A DNA stretch of 64,000 bases from UBA4285 sp050944355 (lineage in GTDB: Bacteria > Bacillota > Clostridia > Lachnospirales > Lachnospiraceae), in the NCBI GenBank assembly GCA_050944355.1, contig JBMNQX010000003.1, positions 62,001-126,000 of the forward strand. Reading direction: 5' to 3'. A program made the translations under genes and the position numbers. Positions 40,440 to 49,960 of the stretch are shown in pieces. Position 1 is the first letter of the stretch; each line of letters begins with the position of its first letter. Under the pieces are notes generated by a model, which ran no database searches, was not told the DNA's origin, and worked only from the letters and a program-made list of their open reading frames with translations.

Positions 40440-41345
40440 ATGAACAAATTCAAGAACGAATATGCCGGCCGGATTCTTGTGACAGTGTGCGGCGGATTCC
40501 TCATCGTGCTGACGCTGATTATCGGACTGTTCCTGATCGTCCGCGGTTCGGCGACATTTACCGAGTATCATCACTCCATCTTTGAGTTTCTGTTCTCGTC
40601 GGACTGGTCGCCGAAAGATTCTGTCGGTGAGTCCGGCGGAGGAGTCGGAGCGGCTGTCTACATTGTCGGATCGCTTTCGACCTGCGGACTGGCTCTGCTG
40701 ATCAGCGTGCCGTTCTCCATCGCAGCGGCGGTTCTGATCACAGAAATTGCGCCTGATCTGGGGACAAAGCTGTTTCAGCCGGCCGTCGAGATATTTGTAG
40801 GGATTCCTTCGGTTGTATATGGCTGGGTCGGAATGACGGTTCTGGTTCCCTGGATCCGCGACACATTCAATGCGCCAAAGGGCGGGTATTCCGTTCTGGC
40901 CGCGGGAATTGTCCTTGCGGTTATGATCTTCCCGACGATCACGACGGTGTCGGCGGACAGCATCCGCTCTGTTTCGGACAATTACCGGAAAGCGGCGTAC
41001 GGCCTCGGTTCGACGAGATGGCAGATGATCTGGCACATCAGTCTGCCGGCGGCGATGCCGGGAATTCTGACGGGTGTCATTCTGGGGCTGGCGAGAGCTT
41101 TCGGCGAGGCACTGGCGGTGGCCATGGTCATCGGCAAGACCAGGGCGTTCCCGGACAGCATTCTTTCCCCGACGAACAACCTCACAGCGGCGATCGCCTC
41201 GGATATGGGCAACTCGGCCAACGGAGGCGAGATGAACATGGCGCTGTGGTCCATGGCGCTTCTTCTGTTTATCATTTCGATTGTCTGCATTCTTATCATT
41301 CATGTGATTTCTGGCAGAAGTCAGAAAAAACTGACAGGCAGGTAA
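40440..41345 (+). CDS. pstC: Phosphate ABC transporter permease PstC
   Basis: A 301-aa membrane protein with about six hydrophobic segments and the permease signature around YRKAAYGLGSTRWQMIWH and LPAAMPGILTGVILGLARAFGEALAV. Forms the phosphate channel with PstA. ATG 40440 with AAGGAAGGGAA upstream is chosen; an in-frame ATG at 40338 would run the coding region through the strong hairpin at 40364 and has no ribosome binding site. Confidence 0.95.
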   Translation: MNKFKNEYAGRILVTVCGGFLIVLTLIIGLFLIVRGSATFTEYHHSIFEFLFSSDWSPKDSVGESGGGVGAAVYIVGSLSTCGLALLISVPFSIAAAVLITEIAPDLGTKLFQPAVEIFVGIPSVVYGWVGMTVLVPWIRDTFNAPKGGYSVLAAGIVLAVMIFPTITTVSADSIRSVSDNYRKAAYGLGSTRWQMIWHISLPAAMPGILTGVILGLARAFGEALAVAMVIGKTRAFPDSILSPTNNLTAAIASDMGNSANGGEMNMALWSMALLLFIISIVCILIIHVISGRSQKKLTGR

Positions 41346-41375
41346 ATTGGCGGCGCAGTATTAGAGGAAAATTCT

Positions 41376-42272
41376 ATGGATGAGAGTTCAAGAAACAGAA
41401 TCCGGAGAGCCAAGGCGGTCAACAGCTTCATGACCGGGCTTATGTACGCAGTAGGCGGAATATTCCTGGTTCTTCTGATTTTTCTGGCCGGATACATCAT
41501 TTTCTCAGGAATTCGCGACCTGAAGCCGGAGTATCTTTCCTTTACGAATCAGGGTATCGGAAATCAGTTTTTCAACACAATATATCTGGTGTTCTGGTCG
41601 CTGTTAATCAGCGTCCCGATCGGCGTGGGCGCCGGAATCTACATGGCAGAGTACGCGGGTGAGAACAAGTTCACAAAGACGCTGCGCGTCAGTATGGAGG
41701 CGCTTTCATCTCTGCCTTCCATCGTGGTCGGCCTGTTCGGCTATCTGGTGTTTATTCTGACATTCGGGTTTCAATGGAACCTGCTCGCCGGTGCGCTTGC
41801 CGTCAGCATTCTGAGCCTGCCGTCCATCACGACGACGACAGAGGATGCGATCCGCTCGCTGCCGAAGAGCTATAAGCAGGGCAGCATGGCGCTCGGAGCG
41901 ACGCACTGGAAAGCCATCACGACAGTACTGCTGCCGGCGGCAATGCCCCGCATCATCACGGGCGTGATTCTGGCGGCCGGACGAGGTTTCGGCGAGGCGG
42001 CCGCTCTGCTGTACACATCAGGACAGAGCACAGTTCTCAACTGGACGAACTGGAACCTGACGTCCATAACCTGTCCTCTGAACCCGATGCGGCCCGGCGA
42101 GACCCTGGCCCTGCACATCTGGGTGCTCAGAACGGAAGGCGCTCTGAATGCCAATTCGACGGAAATCGCCAATGTAGCCGCTATGATTCTGGTTCTGATG
42201 ACGCTCGGTTTCAGCATCACGGCTCGTGTTCTCACATGGCGGATAAACAAGAAGTCAACCGGTGAATCGTGA
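41376..42272 (+). CDS. pstA: Phosphate ABC transporter permease PstA
   Basis: A 298-aa polytopic membrane protein. YMAEYAGENKFTKTLR and LSSLPSIVVGLFGY are typical of PstA, as is the loop YKQGSMALGATHWKAI followed by LPAAMPRIITGVILAAGRGFGEAAAL, which contacts the ATPase. AGAGGAAAA lies upstream. It is 30 bases from pstC and 15 from pstB. Confidence 0.95.
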   Translation: MDESSRNRIRRAKAVNSFMTGLMYAVGGIFLVLLIFLAGYIIFSGIRDLKPEYLSFTNQGIGNQFFNTIYLVFWSLLISVPIGVGAGIYMAEYAGENKFTKTLRVSMEALSSLPSIVVGLFGYLVFILTFGFQWNLLAGALAVSILSLPSITTTTEDAIRSLPKSYKQGSMALGATHWKAITTVLLPAAMPRIITGVILAAGRGFGEAAALLYTSGQSTVLNWTNWNLTSITCPLNPMRPGETLALHIWVLRTEGALNANSTEIANVAAMILVLMTLGFSITARVLTWRINKKSTGES

Positions 42273-42287
42273 CGGAAGAGGGAAATC

Positions 42288-43052
42288 ATGGAAAATGAGT
42301 CAGAAAATAAATTTGTCATCAAGGATCTGGATCTGTGGTACGGGACGTTTCAGGCGCTCAAGAGCATCAGTCTGGACATCGCGAAGAACGAGATCACAGC
42401 GCTGATCGGGCCTTCGGGATGCGGCAAGTCGACGTTTCTCAAGACGCTGAACCGCATGAACGATCTCGAGAAAAACGTGAAGATCACCGGCACCGTGAAG
42501 CTGGACGGCGCAGATGTCTACAAAGATCTGGATGCCATCGAGCTGCGGCGCCGGGTCGGCATGGTTTTTCAGCAGCCGAATCCGTTCCCGAAATCGGTGT
42601 ACGACAATGTGGCCTACGGACCGCGCATCAACGGAGTCCGCAGCAAGGCGAAGCTCGACGAGATCGTGGAGACGAGTCTGAAGCAGGCGGCAATCTGGGA
42701 CGAACTCAAGGACCGTCTGTACAAGAGTGCTCTGGGGCTTTCCGGCGGACAGCAGCAGAGACTCTGCATCGCGCGCACTCTGGCTGTGCAGCCGGAGGTT
42801 ATTCTGATGGACGAGCCGACGAGTGCGCTTGACCCGATTTCGACGTCGAAGATCGAGGACCTGGCACAGGAACTCAAGAAAAAGTACACCATCATCATCG
42901 TGACGCATAACATGCAGCAGGCCGTGCGTATTTCTGACAAGACGGCGTTCTTCCTTCTGGGCGAGATGGTTGAGTTCGGCCGCACGGACCGCATTTTCTC
43001 GACGCCGGCGGATCCGCGCACAGAGCGGTATATCACAGGGAGGTTTGGCTGA
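42288..43052 (+). CDS. pstB: Phosphate ABC transporter ATPase PstB
   Basis: A 254-aa ATPase: Walker A GPSGCGKSTFLKTLNRMND, the PstB-typical VGMVFQQPNPFPKSVYDNVAYG, signature LSGGQQQRLCIARTL, Walker B VILMDEPTSALDP, and the H-loop ITVVTHNM-type sequence as IIIVTHNMQQAVRISD. Powers phosphate import. Its TGA overlaps the phoU ATG (TGATG). Confidence 0.97.
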   Translation: MENESENKFVIKDLDLWYGTFQALKSISLDIAKNEITALIGPSGCGKSTFLKTLNRMNDLEKNVKITGTVKLDGADVYKDLDAIELRRRVGMVFQQPNPFPKSVYDNVAYGPRINGVRSKAKLDEIVETSLKQAAIWDELKDRLYKSALGLSGGQQQRLCIARTLAVQPEVILMDEPTSALDPISTSKIEDLAQELKKKYTIIIVTHNMQQAVRISDKTAFFLLGEMVEFGRTDRIFSTPADPRTERYITGRFG

Positions 43053-43702
43053 TGAGACTCAAATTCGACGAAGAACTGAACAATCTGAACCGGGAGATGA
43101 TCCTGATGGGATCACTCTGCGAGGATGCCATGAACACGGCGATCCGGGCCCTGATGAAGGGCGATCCGGACGGAAAGAAGGACGTTTCGGCGATTGTCAC
43201 CGAAATCAGCCACAAGGAGCGCGAGATCGAGGACATGTGTCTCAAGCTCCTGCTCTCGCAGCAGCCGGTTGCGACGGATCTGCGCATGATTTCTTCGGCA
43301 CTCAAGATGGTATCGGATCTGGAGAGAATCGGCGATCAGTCGGAAGACATCGCGGAAATCGTGTCCATGCAGAATATCAAGGCGTCTGATGACACGGATT
43401 CGATTCTTGAACTCGGACAGGCCGCGAGCCGCATGGTGAGCGGGGCAGTGGATGCATTTGTCAAGAGGGATGAAAAAGCGGCCCGCAAAGTCATCGAAGA
43501 AGACGACACAGTTGACGATGATTTTGATAGAATAAAGAGGGAGCTCGCGAAGAGCATCCAGACGGACGAAAAAGGACTCGAGAAGACACTGGATCTGCTG
43601 ATGATTTCGAAGTATTTCGAGCGCATCGGCGATCACGCGGTCAATATCGCGCAGTGGGTCATTTTCTCCGTGACAGGGGTTCTGGAAGGAAATACAAAGT
43701 GA
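43052..43702 (+). CDS. phoU: Phosphate signalling regulator PhoU
   Basis: A 216-aa all-helical protein with two PhoU three-helix repeats. The metal-binding acidic repeat motifs are seen as SDLERIGDQSEDIAEI in the first half and KYFERIGDHAVNIAQW in the second. PhoU connects the Pst transporter to the PhoR/PhoP signalling pair and limits phosphate uptake. One-base overlap with pstB supports coupled translation. Confidence 0.96.
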   Translation: MRLKFDEELNNLNREMILMGSLCEDAMNTAIRALMKGDPDGKKDVSAIVTEISHKEREIEDMCLKLLLSQQPVATDLRMISSALKMVSDLERIGDQSEDIAEIVSMQNIKASDDTDSILELGQAASRMVSGAVDAFVKRDEKAARKVIEEDDTVDDDFDRIKRELAKSIQTDEKGLEKTLDLLMISKYFERIGDHAVNIAQWVIFSVTGVLEGNTK

Positions 43703-43712
43703 GGGCTGTTAC

Positions 43713-44393
43713 ATGATCTATTGTGTTGAGGATGACGAGGCCGCCGGCAATCTGGAGGCATACGCACTGGAGACATCGGGATACGGGGTTGAACTGTTCA
43801 CGGACGGCAAGAGTTTCTTTCAGGCACTGGCTTCGCGGAAACCGGAGCTGGTCCTGCTGGATATCATGCTTCCCGGGGATGACGGAATTACCATTCTCAG
43901 AAAACTGAAATCGGATCCTGCCAGCGCGAGCATCCCCGTGATCATGACAACTGCGAAGGGGACGGAATTCGACAAAGTGCGGGGGCTTGACCTGGGGGCA
44001 GATGATTATCTGGTCAAGCCGTTCGGCATGATGGAAATGGTTTCGCGTGTGCGGGCCGTTCTGCGCCGCACATCCGGCAAGGCGGACGAAGAGCCGATTC
44101 TGAGAGCGGAGGGCGTTCAGATAAACCGGACTGAGCACACGGTGACGGTCGACGGAAAGAAAGTGGATCTGACGCTGAAAGAGTACGGTCTGCTGGAGCT
44201 GTTCATGGAATACCCGGGCCGTGTGTTTGACCGCGAGGCGCTGCTGAACCGCGTGTGGAATTCCGAATATACCGGCGATACACGGACGGTCGACGTGCAC
44301 ATCGGGACGCTTCGCACGAAGCTGGGACCGTACGGCAGTCTGATTCAGACGGTCAGAGGACTGGGGTATAAGCTGGAGGCTCCTGCTTCATGA
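43713..44393 (+). CDS. phoP: Phosphate response regulator (OmpR/PhoB family)
   Basis: A 226-aa response regulator. The receiver domain has the acidic cluster EDDEA, the phospho-acceptor Asp in LVLLDIMLPGDDG, MTTAKGTEFDKVRGLDLGAD and the Lys in YLVKPF; the C-terminal winged helix has VDLTLKEYGLLELFM and TRTVDVHIGTLRTKLG. Located after phoU and before the kinase gene, it is the regulator expected to bind TTTACA repeats upstream of pstS. Confidence 0.93.
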   Translation: MIYCVEDDEAAGNLEAYALETSGYGVELFTDGKSFFQALASRKPELVLLDIMLPGDDGITILRKLKSDPASASIPVIMTTAKGTEFDKVRGLDLGADDYLVKPFGMMEMVSRVRAVLRRTSGKADEEPILRAEGVQINRTEHTVTVDGKKVDLTLKEYGLLELFMEYPGRVFDREALLNRVWNSEYTGDTRTVDVHIGTLRTKLGPYGSLIQTVRGLGYKLEAPAS

Positions 44394-46072
44394 CGAAACA
44401 GATTTTCAAACACATGCTGATTCTGATTACCATCGCGGTGATTGCGTCATTCGCGGCGGTTCTCGGAATCCTGTACAACTATTTCGGCGTGATCCAGACA
44501 AATCAGGTGAAGGCCGAAGCGCATCTGGCCGCGCAGGGCGTCGAGGCACAGGGGGAGGCTTATCTGCAGGGCCTTGAGCTTGACGGCACGCGCGTGACTC
44601 TTATTGCGGGGGACGGTGAGGTTCTGTATGACAGCGAAGCAGACGCTTCGACGCTTGAGAATCACGCGGACCGTCCGGAGGTACAGGATGCCCTGGAAGA
44701 GGGGGAGGGCGTCAGTATCCGCTTTTCGGGAACACTCTTAAAGTCGATGGTATACTGTGCCGTCAGACTTGACGACGGCTCGGTGCTTCGGGTCGCGGAG
44801 CCGCGCGACACCGCACTCAACATCGCGGCGGGAATGGTCCCTTTTATTTTATTTCTGATTCTGCTTCTCATGGCTTGCATGTGGTTCGCGGCGAGACATG
44901 TCGCAAAGCGGATCACAGAGCCGCTCAACAGGCTCGATCTCGATCATCCGATGGAGAACAACGAATACGAGGAAATCACACCGCTGTTAAAGCACATCTA
45001 CAGCCAGCAGAAGCAGATTGACATAGAGAAGAAACGGCTCGTCAGGATAGAGCGGGATTTCACGGCGGTCACGCAGCATATGGCCGAAGGACTGATTCTG
45101 CTCGACGAAGAGGGCCGGGTTCTGAACATCAACAAAAAGGCCGCGAAGCTGATGAATGTCGGCGATGTCGGCATCGGCACGGACATCCTGGCGCTGGAGC
45201 GCCGCGAAAAGTTCCGCGATGTCCTGAAGCAGGCCGTTGAAGGAGAGCACGGCGAGACGGTTCTCCTGTACGAAGGCCGCAGCTATCAGATCGACGTGAC
45301 GCCTGTCATGGAAGGCGGAAAGGCCATCGGAATGGTTGTTCTGCTTTTTGATGTCACGGAGCGAGAGAACGCCGAACAGATGCGCCGCGAATTCACGGCA
45401 AATGTGTCCCATGAGCTCAAGACGCCGCTCCACACGATTTCCGGGTGCGCCGAGATGCTTGAGCAGGGCGGCGTAAGACCGGAGGACCAGAAAAAATTCG
45501 TGCACCTGATTTACACCCAGGCTCAGCGGATGATCACGCTGGTCCAGGACATTCTCTATATCTCGCATCTTGACGAAGGGGCAGTTGATATGAACCGGGA
45601 AAGTATTGATATGTGTCTGCTCACGGACAAGGTCATCGAGAGCCTGTCGCAGGAGGCGGCAAAGAAGCACGTCAGCGTGTACATGAACGCGGACGGCGAA
45701 GTTATCTACGAGGGGGTTCCGAGGCTGACCGAGAGCATTATCTTCAACCTTGTCGACAACGCGATCAAGTACAACAGAGAGGGCGGCGAAGTCAGAGTCG
45801 GCCTCCGCGCCGATTCGCGCGGAGTCATCCTCGAGGTTGCGGACAACGGCATCGGCATTCCGCAGGAAGATCAGTCCCGCATTTTCGAGAGATTCTACCG
45901 GGTCGACAAGAGCCGGTCGCGGGAAATCGGCGGCACCGGGCTCGGACTTGCCATCGTAAAACACGCGGCCATGCTGCAGAACGCACAGATAAAGCTGAGC
46001 AGCCGGCCCGGCGAAGGGAGTACCTTTACGGTTATCTTTCCGAAGAACGAGGCAGTCGAAGAAAATTCATGA
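44390..46072 (+). CDS. phoR: Phosphate sensor histidine kinase
   Basis: A 560-aa membrane sensor kinase. N-terminal membrane helix (about 10-30), an extracellular segment of about 115 residues, a second helix (about 145-165), a HAMP-like stretch (RITEPLNRLD), a PAS domain (about 210-310), then the kinase core: H-box FTANVSHELKTPLHTISG, N-box FNLVDNAIKYN, G1 VADNGIGIPQED, F-box RIFERFYRVDKSRS and G2 GGTGLGLAIVKH. It overlaps phoP by 4 bases. Terminator 40 bases after the stop. Confidence 0.95.
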   Translation: MTKQIFKHMLILITIAVIASFAAVLGILYNYFGVIQTNQVKAEAHLAAQGVEAQGEAYLQGLELDGTRVTLIAGDGEVLYDSEADASTLENHADRPEVQDALEEGEGVSIRFSGTLLKSMVYCAVRLDDGSVLRVAEPRDTALNIAAGMVPFILFLILLLMACMWFAARHVAKRITEPLNRLDLDHPMENNEYEEITPLLKHIYSQQKQIDIEKKRLVRIERDFTAVTQHMAEGLILLDEEGRVLNINKKAAKLMNVGDVGIGTDILALERREKFRDVLKQAVEGEHGETVLLYEGRSYQIDVTPVMEGGKAIGMVVLLFDVTERENAEQMRREFTANVSHELKTPLHTISGCAEMLEQGGVRPEDQKKFVHLIYTQAQRMITLVQDILYISHLDEGAVDMNRESIDMCLLTDKVIESLSQEAAKKHVSVYMNADGEVIYEGVPRLTESIIFNLVDNAIKYNREGGEVRVGLRADSRGVILEVADNGIGIPQEDQSRIFERFYRVDKSRSREIGGTGLGLAIVKHAAMLQNAQIKLSSRPGEGSTFTVIFPKNEAVEENS

Positions 46073-46111
46073 CAAATGGACCGGCGGAGCCGGACAGACA
46101 GCTTTATAAGT

Positions 46112-46146
46112 GCATCAGACGCATCGGGTGTCTGGTGCGCTTTTTT
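46112..46146 (+). terminator. Terminator of the pst-pho operon
   Basis: GCATCAGAC pairs with GTCTGGTGC (one T-G pair), followed by GCTTTTTT. It closes the seven-gene operon. Confidence 0.8.
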
Positions 46147-46226
46147 GAATTCAGGAAAAGAAGGATTTGTGTTACACTGTTCTGAACAACCGCCGTTAAG
46201 GCGGTGTTTCAATCGGGAGAAAGTCT

Positions 46227-47174
46227 GTGAGCAGCAAGAAGAAGGAAATCATCAACACGCTCGCGCTCGTTTTCGCGGCATTTCTGTGGGGAACGACATT
46301 TGTCGCGCAGAGCGAGGGCTCAAAAATAATCGGGCCGTACACATTCCTGGCCGGCCGCGGATGGATCGGCATCGTGTTTCTGTACTTTGTCGTCAGGGCC
46401 AATGACAGAGCGCTGATGAAACGAACCGGGCGGACGGCGAAGCCGCAGAATGCGCTGCAGTGGCGCCGTCTGATCGGCCTGGGTTTTCTTTGCGGAACGC
46501 TTCTTTTTGCCGCCAGTTATCTGCAGCAGTCCGGAATCCACTACACGACGACGGCCAAATCCAGCTTTATCACGGCGATGTATGTGGTTCTGGTGCCCGT
46601 CTTCTCAATTTTTGCGAAGAAATTTCCGAGTGTCAAGGTATGGATCTGCGTCGCGCTCTCTGTGATCGGGCTCTATCTGCTGTGCATGAAGCCGGGCGAG
46701 TCCGGCTTCGGGTATGGCGATCTGCTGACGCTGGCAAGCGCGGTGTTCTTTTCATTTCAGATTCTTTCGATCAATTACAGCGTGCAGCTGGTGGATGGAA
46801 TCCGCCTGTCGTGGTGGCAGACATTTTCCATGGGGCTGATCGCGACGGTATTCATGGCTGTCTTTGAGAAACCTTCAATCACGTCGATTGTGGCCGCTCT
46901 GCCCGCGCTTTTGTATGCGGGCGTGCTCTCGACCGGCGTCGCGTATACGCTTCAGATTGTGGGGCAGCGGAATCTGAACCCGACCGTCGCGAGTCTGGCG
47001 ATGTGCCTCGAGAGTGTGTTCGGCGCACTCGCGGGCTGGCTCGTTCAGGGGCAGGAGCTGTCGGGCCGGGAACTGGCCGGCTGCGCGATCATGTTCGCGG
47101 CGATTGTGCTGTCGAACATTGATTTTGCGGCGTTAGGAGGAAAAGCAGACGGAGAGAACGATATTTCATGTTGA
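46227..47174 (+). CDS. EamA/DMT-superfamily transporter
   Basis: A 315-aa membrane protein with ten hydrophobic helices arranged as two EamA repeats; AAFLWGTTFVAQSEGSKIIGPYTFLAGRGWIG near the start and TVASLAMCLESVFGALAGWL near the end are typical signatures, present in the exporter/permease group of unknown metabolite range. Starts at GTG 46227 behind GGGAGAAAG. The end overlaps the apparent start of dinB by 26 bases. Confidence 0.9.
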   Translation: MSSKKKEIINTLALVFAAFLWGTTFVAQSEGSKIIGPYTFLAGRGWIGIVFLYFVVRANDRALMKRTGRTAKPQNALQWRRLIGLGFLCGTLLFAASYLQQSGIHYTTTAKSSFITAMYVVLVPVFSIFAKKFPSVKVWICVALSVIGLYLLCMKPGESGFGYGDLLTLASAVFFSFQILSINYSVQLVDGIRLSWWQTFSMGLIATVFMAVFEKPSITSIVAALPALLYAGVLSTGVAYTLQIVGQRNLNPTVASLAMCLESVFGALAGWLVQGQELSGRELAGCAIMFAAIVLSNIDFAALGGKADGENDISC

Positions 47175-48453
47175 TGTGAACAGCGCCTTTCTGTCCTGGA
47201 CGGCGGTGAAAAAGCTGCGGGAAAACCCGAAAGCGCCGGATCTGCGTCAGATTCCGTCCATCATCGGCGGCGACGAAAAAAAGCGCCACGGAATCGTGAC
47301 CGCGAAATCACTTCCGGCCAAAAAGATGGGAATCCACACGGCGATGACAGTGGCGGAAGCGCTGCGCATCTGTCCGAATCTTGTGATCGAGCCGCCGGAT
47401 TTTGAACTTTACCGCGAACAGTCGGAAAAACTGATGCAGCTGCTGCGCACTTTTTCGCCCATCCAGGAGCAGATCAGTATCGATGAGTGTTTTCTCGACA
47501 TGACGGACACAGCCGGGCGCTTTGGCGCGCCCGGTGAGAGCAGCCGCGTCTGGGGCGTGCGCGCGGCCGATGAGATCCGAAGAGAGGTGCGCGAGAAACT
47601 GGGATTCACGGTAAATGTCGGCGTGTCCAGCAACAAGCTCCTGGCGAAAATGGCGAGCGATTTCGCGAAACCGGACAAGACGCACACTCTGTTCCCGGAG
47701 GAAGTTCCGTCCAAAATGTGGCCTCTGCCGGTCGAAGCGCTTTACGGCGCCGGTCCCTCGACCGCGCAGCAGCTGAGACGCCTCGGGGCCGCGACGATCG
47801 GTCAGGCTGCCGCGATGGACCCGGAAGTGCTGAAGGCAAGTCTGGGCGCAAAAGGAGGGCTCTACATCTACGAGAGCGCCAACGGGCGCGGCTCGGACGT
47901 CGTGCACACGGAAGACCGCGGCGCCATCAGCATGTCCGCTGAGACGACCGTCGCGTCGGACCTGGGGTCCGGCGACGAAAAACAGGCGGAAGACGTGATC
48001 CGGGAACTCTCGGAGCGCGTCTCGAAGCGCCTGAGGCAGGACGCCGTATTTGCCAGGACCATCACGGTCACGGTGAAGACGGACGATTTCAGGCGCCATT
48101 CGCGCAGCGTCAGCCTCAAGGATCCGGTAAACGACGCAAAATCCATCAGCGAGGCGGCCATCAGCGGCTACTGGCAGATGTGCGGCGGCGACGGCGGATA
48201 TTTTCACGCAGGGCTGAAGGTCAGACTTGTCGGCGTGGGCGCCACCAGGCTCGAGAGCGGCGAGTTTTATCAGATGAATCTCGCGGATCTTTCGCGGCAG
48301 CTCGAAGAAGACGACAGGCAAAAGAAAAAGCGCGAAGCTGACGAAAAGCAGCAGCGCGCCAAAAAAGCAAAACAGGACAAATTGGATAGTATGCGCCGGG
48401 AACTCGACGAGAAGTTCGGCGAAGGGACTGTGGTCAGAGGCATGAAGCCGTGA
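47149..48453 (+). CDS. dinB: DNA polymerase IV (Y family), apparent ACG start
   Basis: A Y-family error-prone polymerase. The palm motif IFHVDVNSAFLSW, the SIDECFLDMTD catalytic acids, the VGVSSNKLLAKMASDFAKPDKTH finger region and a little-finger domain are present; a charged tail follows. The family's first catalytic Asp lies in FHVDVN, which is upstream of the first usable GTG (47176), so that start would give a dead enzyme. The frame is open only back to a TAG at 47134. AGGAGG at 47135-47140 followed after 8 bases by ACG 47149 would give MERTIFHVDVN, matching the usual N-terminus, so ACG appears to replace ATG. This yields 434 aa. Confidence 0.85.
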   Translation, partial: TERTIFHVDVNSAFLSWTAVKKLRENPKAPDLRQIPSIIGGDEKKRHGIVTAKSLPAKKMGIHTAMTVAEALRICPNLVIEPPDFELYREQSEKLMQLLRTFSPIQEQISIDECFLDMTDTAGRFGAPGESSRVWGVRAADEIRREVREKLGFTVNVGVSSNKLLAKMASDFAKPDKTHTLFPEEVPSKMWPLPVEALYGAGPSTAQQLRRLGAATIGQAAAMDPEVLKASLGAKGGLYIYESANGRGSDVVHTEDRGAISMSAETTVASDLGSGDEKQAEDVIRELSERVSKRLRQDAVFARTITVTVKTDDFRRHSRSVSLKDPVNDAKSISEAAISGYWQMCGGDGGYFHAGLKVRLVGVGATRLESGEFYQMNLADLSRQLEEDDRQKKKREADEKQQRAKKAKQDKLDSMRRELDEKFGEGTVVRGMKP

Positions 48454-48484
48454 GGCGCGTGCCCCTGACTTATTTTTGTACATA

Positions 48485-48506
48485 CCGGAAAGCGTACTGC
48501 TTCCGG
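48485..48506. terminator. Hairpin between convergent dinB and MATE genes
   Basis: CCGGAA and TTCCGG flank a 10-base loop between the two converging stops. T-rich sequence (TTATTTTTG) lies on the dinB side rather than after the stem, so it would terminate mainly the minus-strand MATE transcript. Confidence 0.4.
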
Positions 48507-48514
48507 CGGACCGT

Positions 48515-49891
48515 TCACGCGGCGGCTCTCTCCTCGTCGGGGACGCCCTCGCCGTGTTTCCGGCGGATGTCCTTCATAACGAAAAGATAGGCCACCCCGG
48601 TGAAGATCCCGGCGGTGAGCCAGGCGAACGGATCGCACGCGATGGCAAATGTGGAATTCAGCGTCGTCATGGCGAGTACCGCCATCAGCAGGCGGCTCAC
48701 GAATTCGACGACGCCTCCCAGCATCGGCAGAAGACCGTAGCCGCATCCCTGCATGACATTGCGGAAGATAAAGATCATCGACAGAGGAATATAGCAGGTC
48801 ACGCAGAGGCCGATGTAGGCGTTCGCCCACGGCAGCAGCGACGGAATATCCGCTTCGGCGTCAAAGAAGAATCCGAGCAGATGCGGCGTCAGGAGAAGAG
48901 CCAGAGCGCCGCTCACCAGGCTGTAGATGACTTCGATGGTCAAGGCCGCGCGGACGCTCTTGCGCACGCGGGAAAATTTTCCGGCGCCGAAGTTCTGTCC
49001 GCAGAAAGAGGCCATCGTCTGGCCCATGGACACCATGCCCTGTGTCAGAATGTTCTGAATCTTGCCGGCGGCCGTGATGGCAGCGACGGCGGTCGAACCG
49101 AACAGGTTGATGGCCGACTGCATGATCATCGTGCCGGAGGCCGTGATGCCGAACTGCAGCGCCATCGGGACAGCGACCTGCATCTGCACGCCGGTGTCCT
49201 TTTTGTAGATGCGCCACTCGCCGCGAAGGGGGATCAGAGATCTCTCTTTTCTGGCAATGTACACAAAGCACAGAATCGAGGAGAGCCCCTGTGACACGTC
49301 CGTGGCCAGAGCCGCTCCGGCGACGCCCAGGTGGAAATTGATGATGAAGACAAGATCCAGCACCACGTTGAGGCCGGCCGAGAACAGCAGTGTGTAGAGC
49401 GGCACGCGGCTGTTGCCCACGGCGCGCAGCATGGCGCTCCCGAGATTGTAGGCCACACAGCAGGTGAGTCCCCACGCGATGATGATGATGTACGTGTAGG
49501 CGTCCTCATAAATGTTGTCCGGCGTGTTCATCAGGTGCAGAAGCGGCCGCATGGCGATCACAAAGATGGCCGTGATGGCCGCCGAAAAGATAAGAGACAG
49601 GAGAACCGAATTGGAGACGGAGTGGCGCATGCGCTTCTCATCTCCGGCGCCGAAAGCCTGACTGGTCAGCACCGTGAACCCGGTCGTCAGACCGACGGCA
49701 AGCCCCTGCATGAGGAACATAACCGTGCCGGTCGATCCGACGGCAGCCAGAGCGTTCTCACCAACGGTGCGCCCTACAATGATGGTGTCGGCCATGTTGT
49801 AAAGCGTCTGAAAGACATTCCCCAGAAACAGCGGTATCGTAAAGCGCAGAATGATTCCGTAGATGCCGCCCTTGGTCATATCCGTTTTCAT
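48515..49891 (-). CDS. MATE-family multidrug efflux transporter
   Basis: A 458-aa membrane protein with about twelve hydrophobic helices in the two-lobed MATE arrangement. LFLGNVFQTLYNMADTIIVG near the N-terminus, FGAGDEKRMRHSV and, in the second half, QNFGAGKFSRVRKSVR are the paired repeat motifs of the family. It probably expels cationic compounds using a sodium or proton gradient. AGAGGA lies 11 bases upstream of the start. It is 69 bases from the NhaC gene and may be co-transcribed with it. Confidence 0.94.
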   Translation of the reverse strand: MKTDMTKGGIYGIILRFTIPLFLGNVFQTLYNMADTIIVGRTVGENALAAVGSTGTVMFLMQGLAVGLTTGFTVLTSQAFGAGDEKRMRHSVSNSVLLSLIFSAAITAIFVIAMRPLLHLMNTPDNIYEDAYTYIIIIAWGLTCCVAYNLGSAMLRAVGNSRVPLYTLLFSAGLNVVLDLVFIINFHLGVAGAALATDVSQGLSSILCFVYIARKERSLIPLRGEWRIYKKDTGVQMQVAVPMALQFGITASGTMIMQSAINLFGSTAVAAITAAGKIQNILTQGMVSMGQTMASFCGQNFGAGKFSRVRKSVRAALTIEVIYSLVSGALALLLTPHLLGFFFDAEADIPSLLPWANAYIGLCVTCYIPLSMIFIFRNVMQGCGYGLLPMLGGVVEFVSRLLMAVLAMTTLNSTFAIACDPFAWLTAGIFTGVAYLFVMKDIRRKHGEGVPDEERAAA

Positions 49892-49960
49892 TACTCAAAA
49901 TCCTCTTCAATTATAAATAAATCAGAAAAATGCAGGAGGGCCGGCTGCAGCTTCAGCAGC

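Noticed and set aside
40338..40440. Longer PstC start at ATG 40338
   Set aside because: It lacks a ribosome binding site and would place a perfect 11-bp hairpin inside the coding region; the start at 40440 has AAGGAAGGG and gives normal PstC length.
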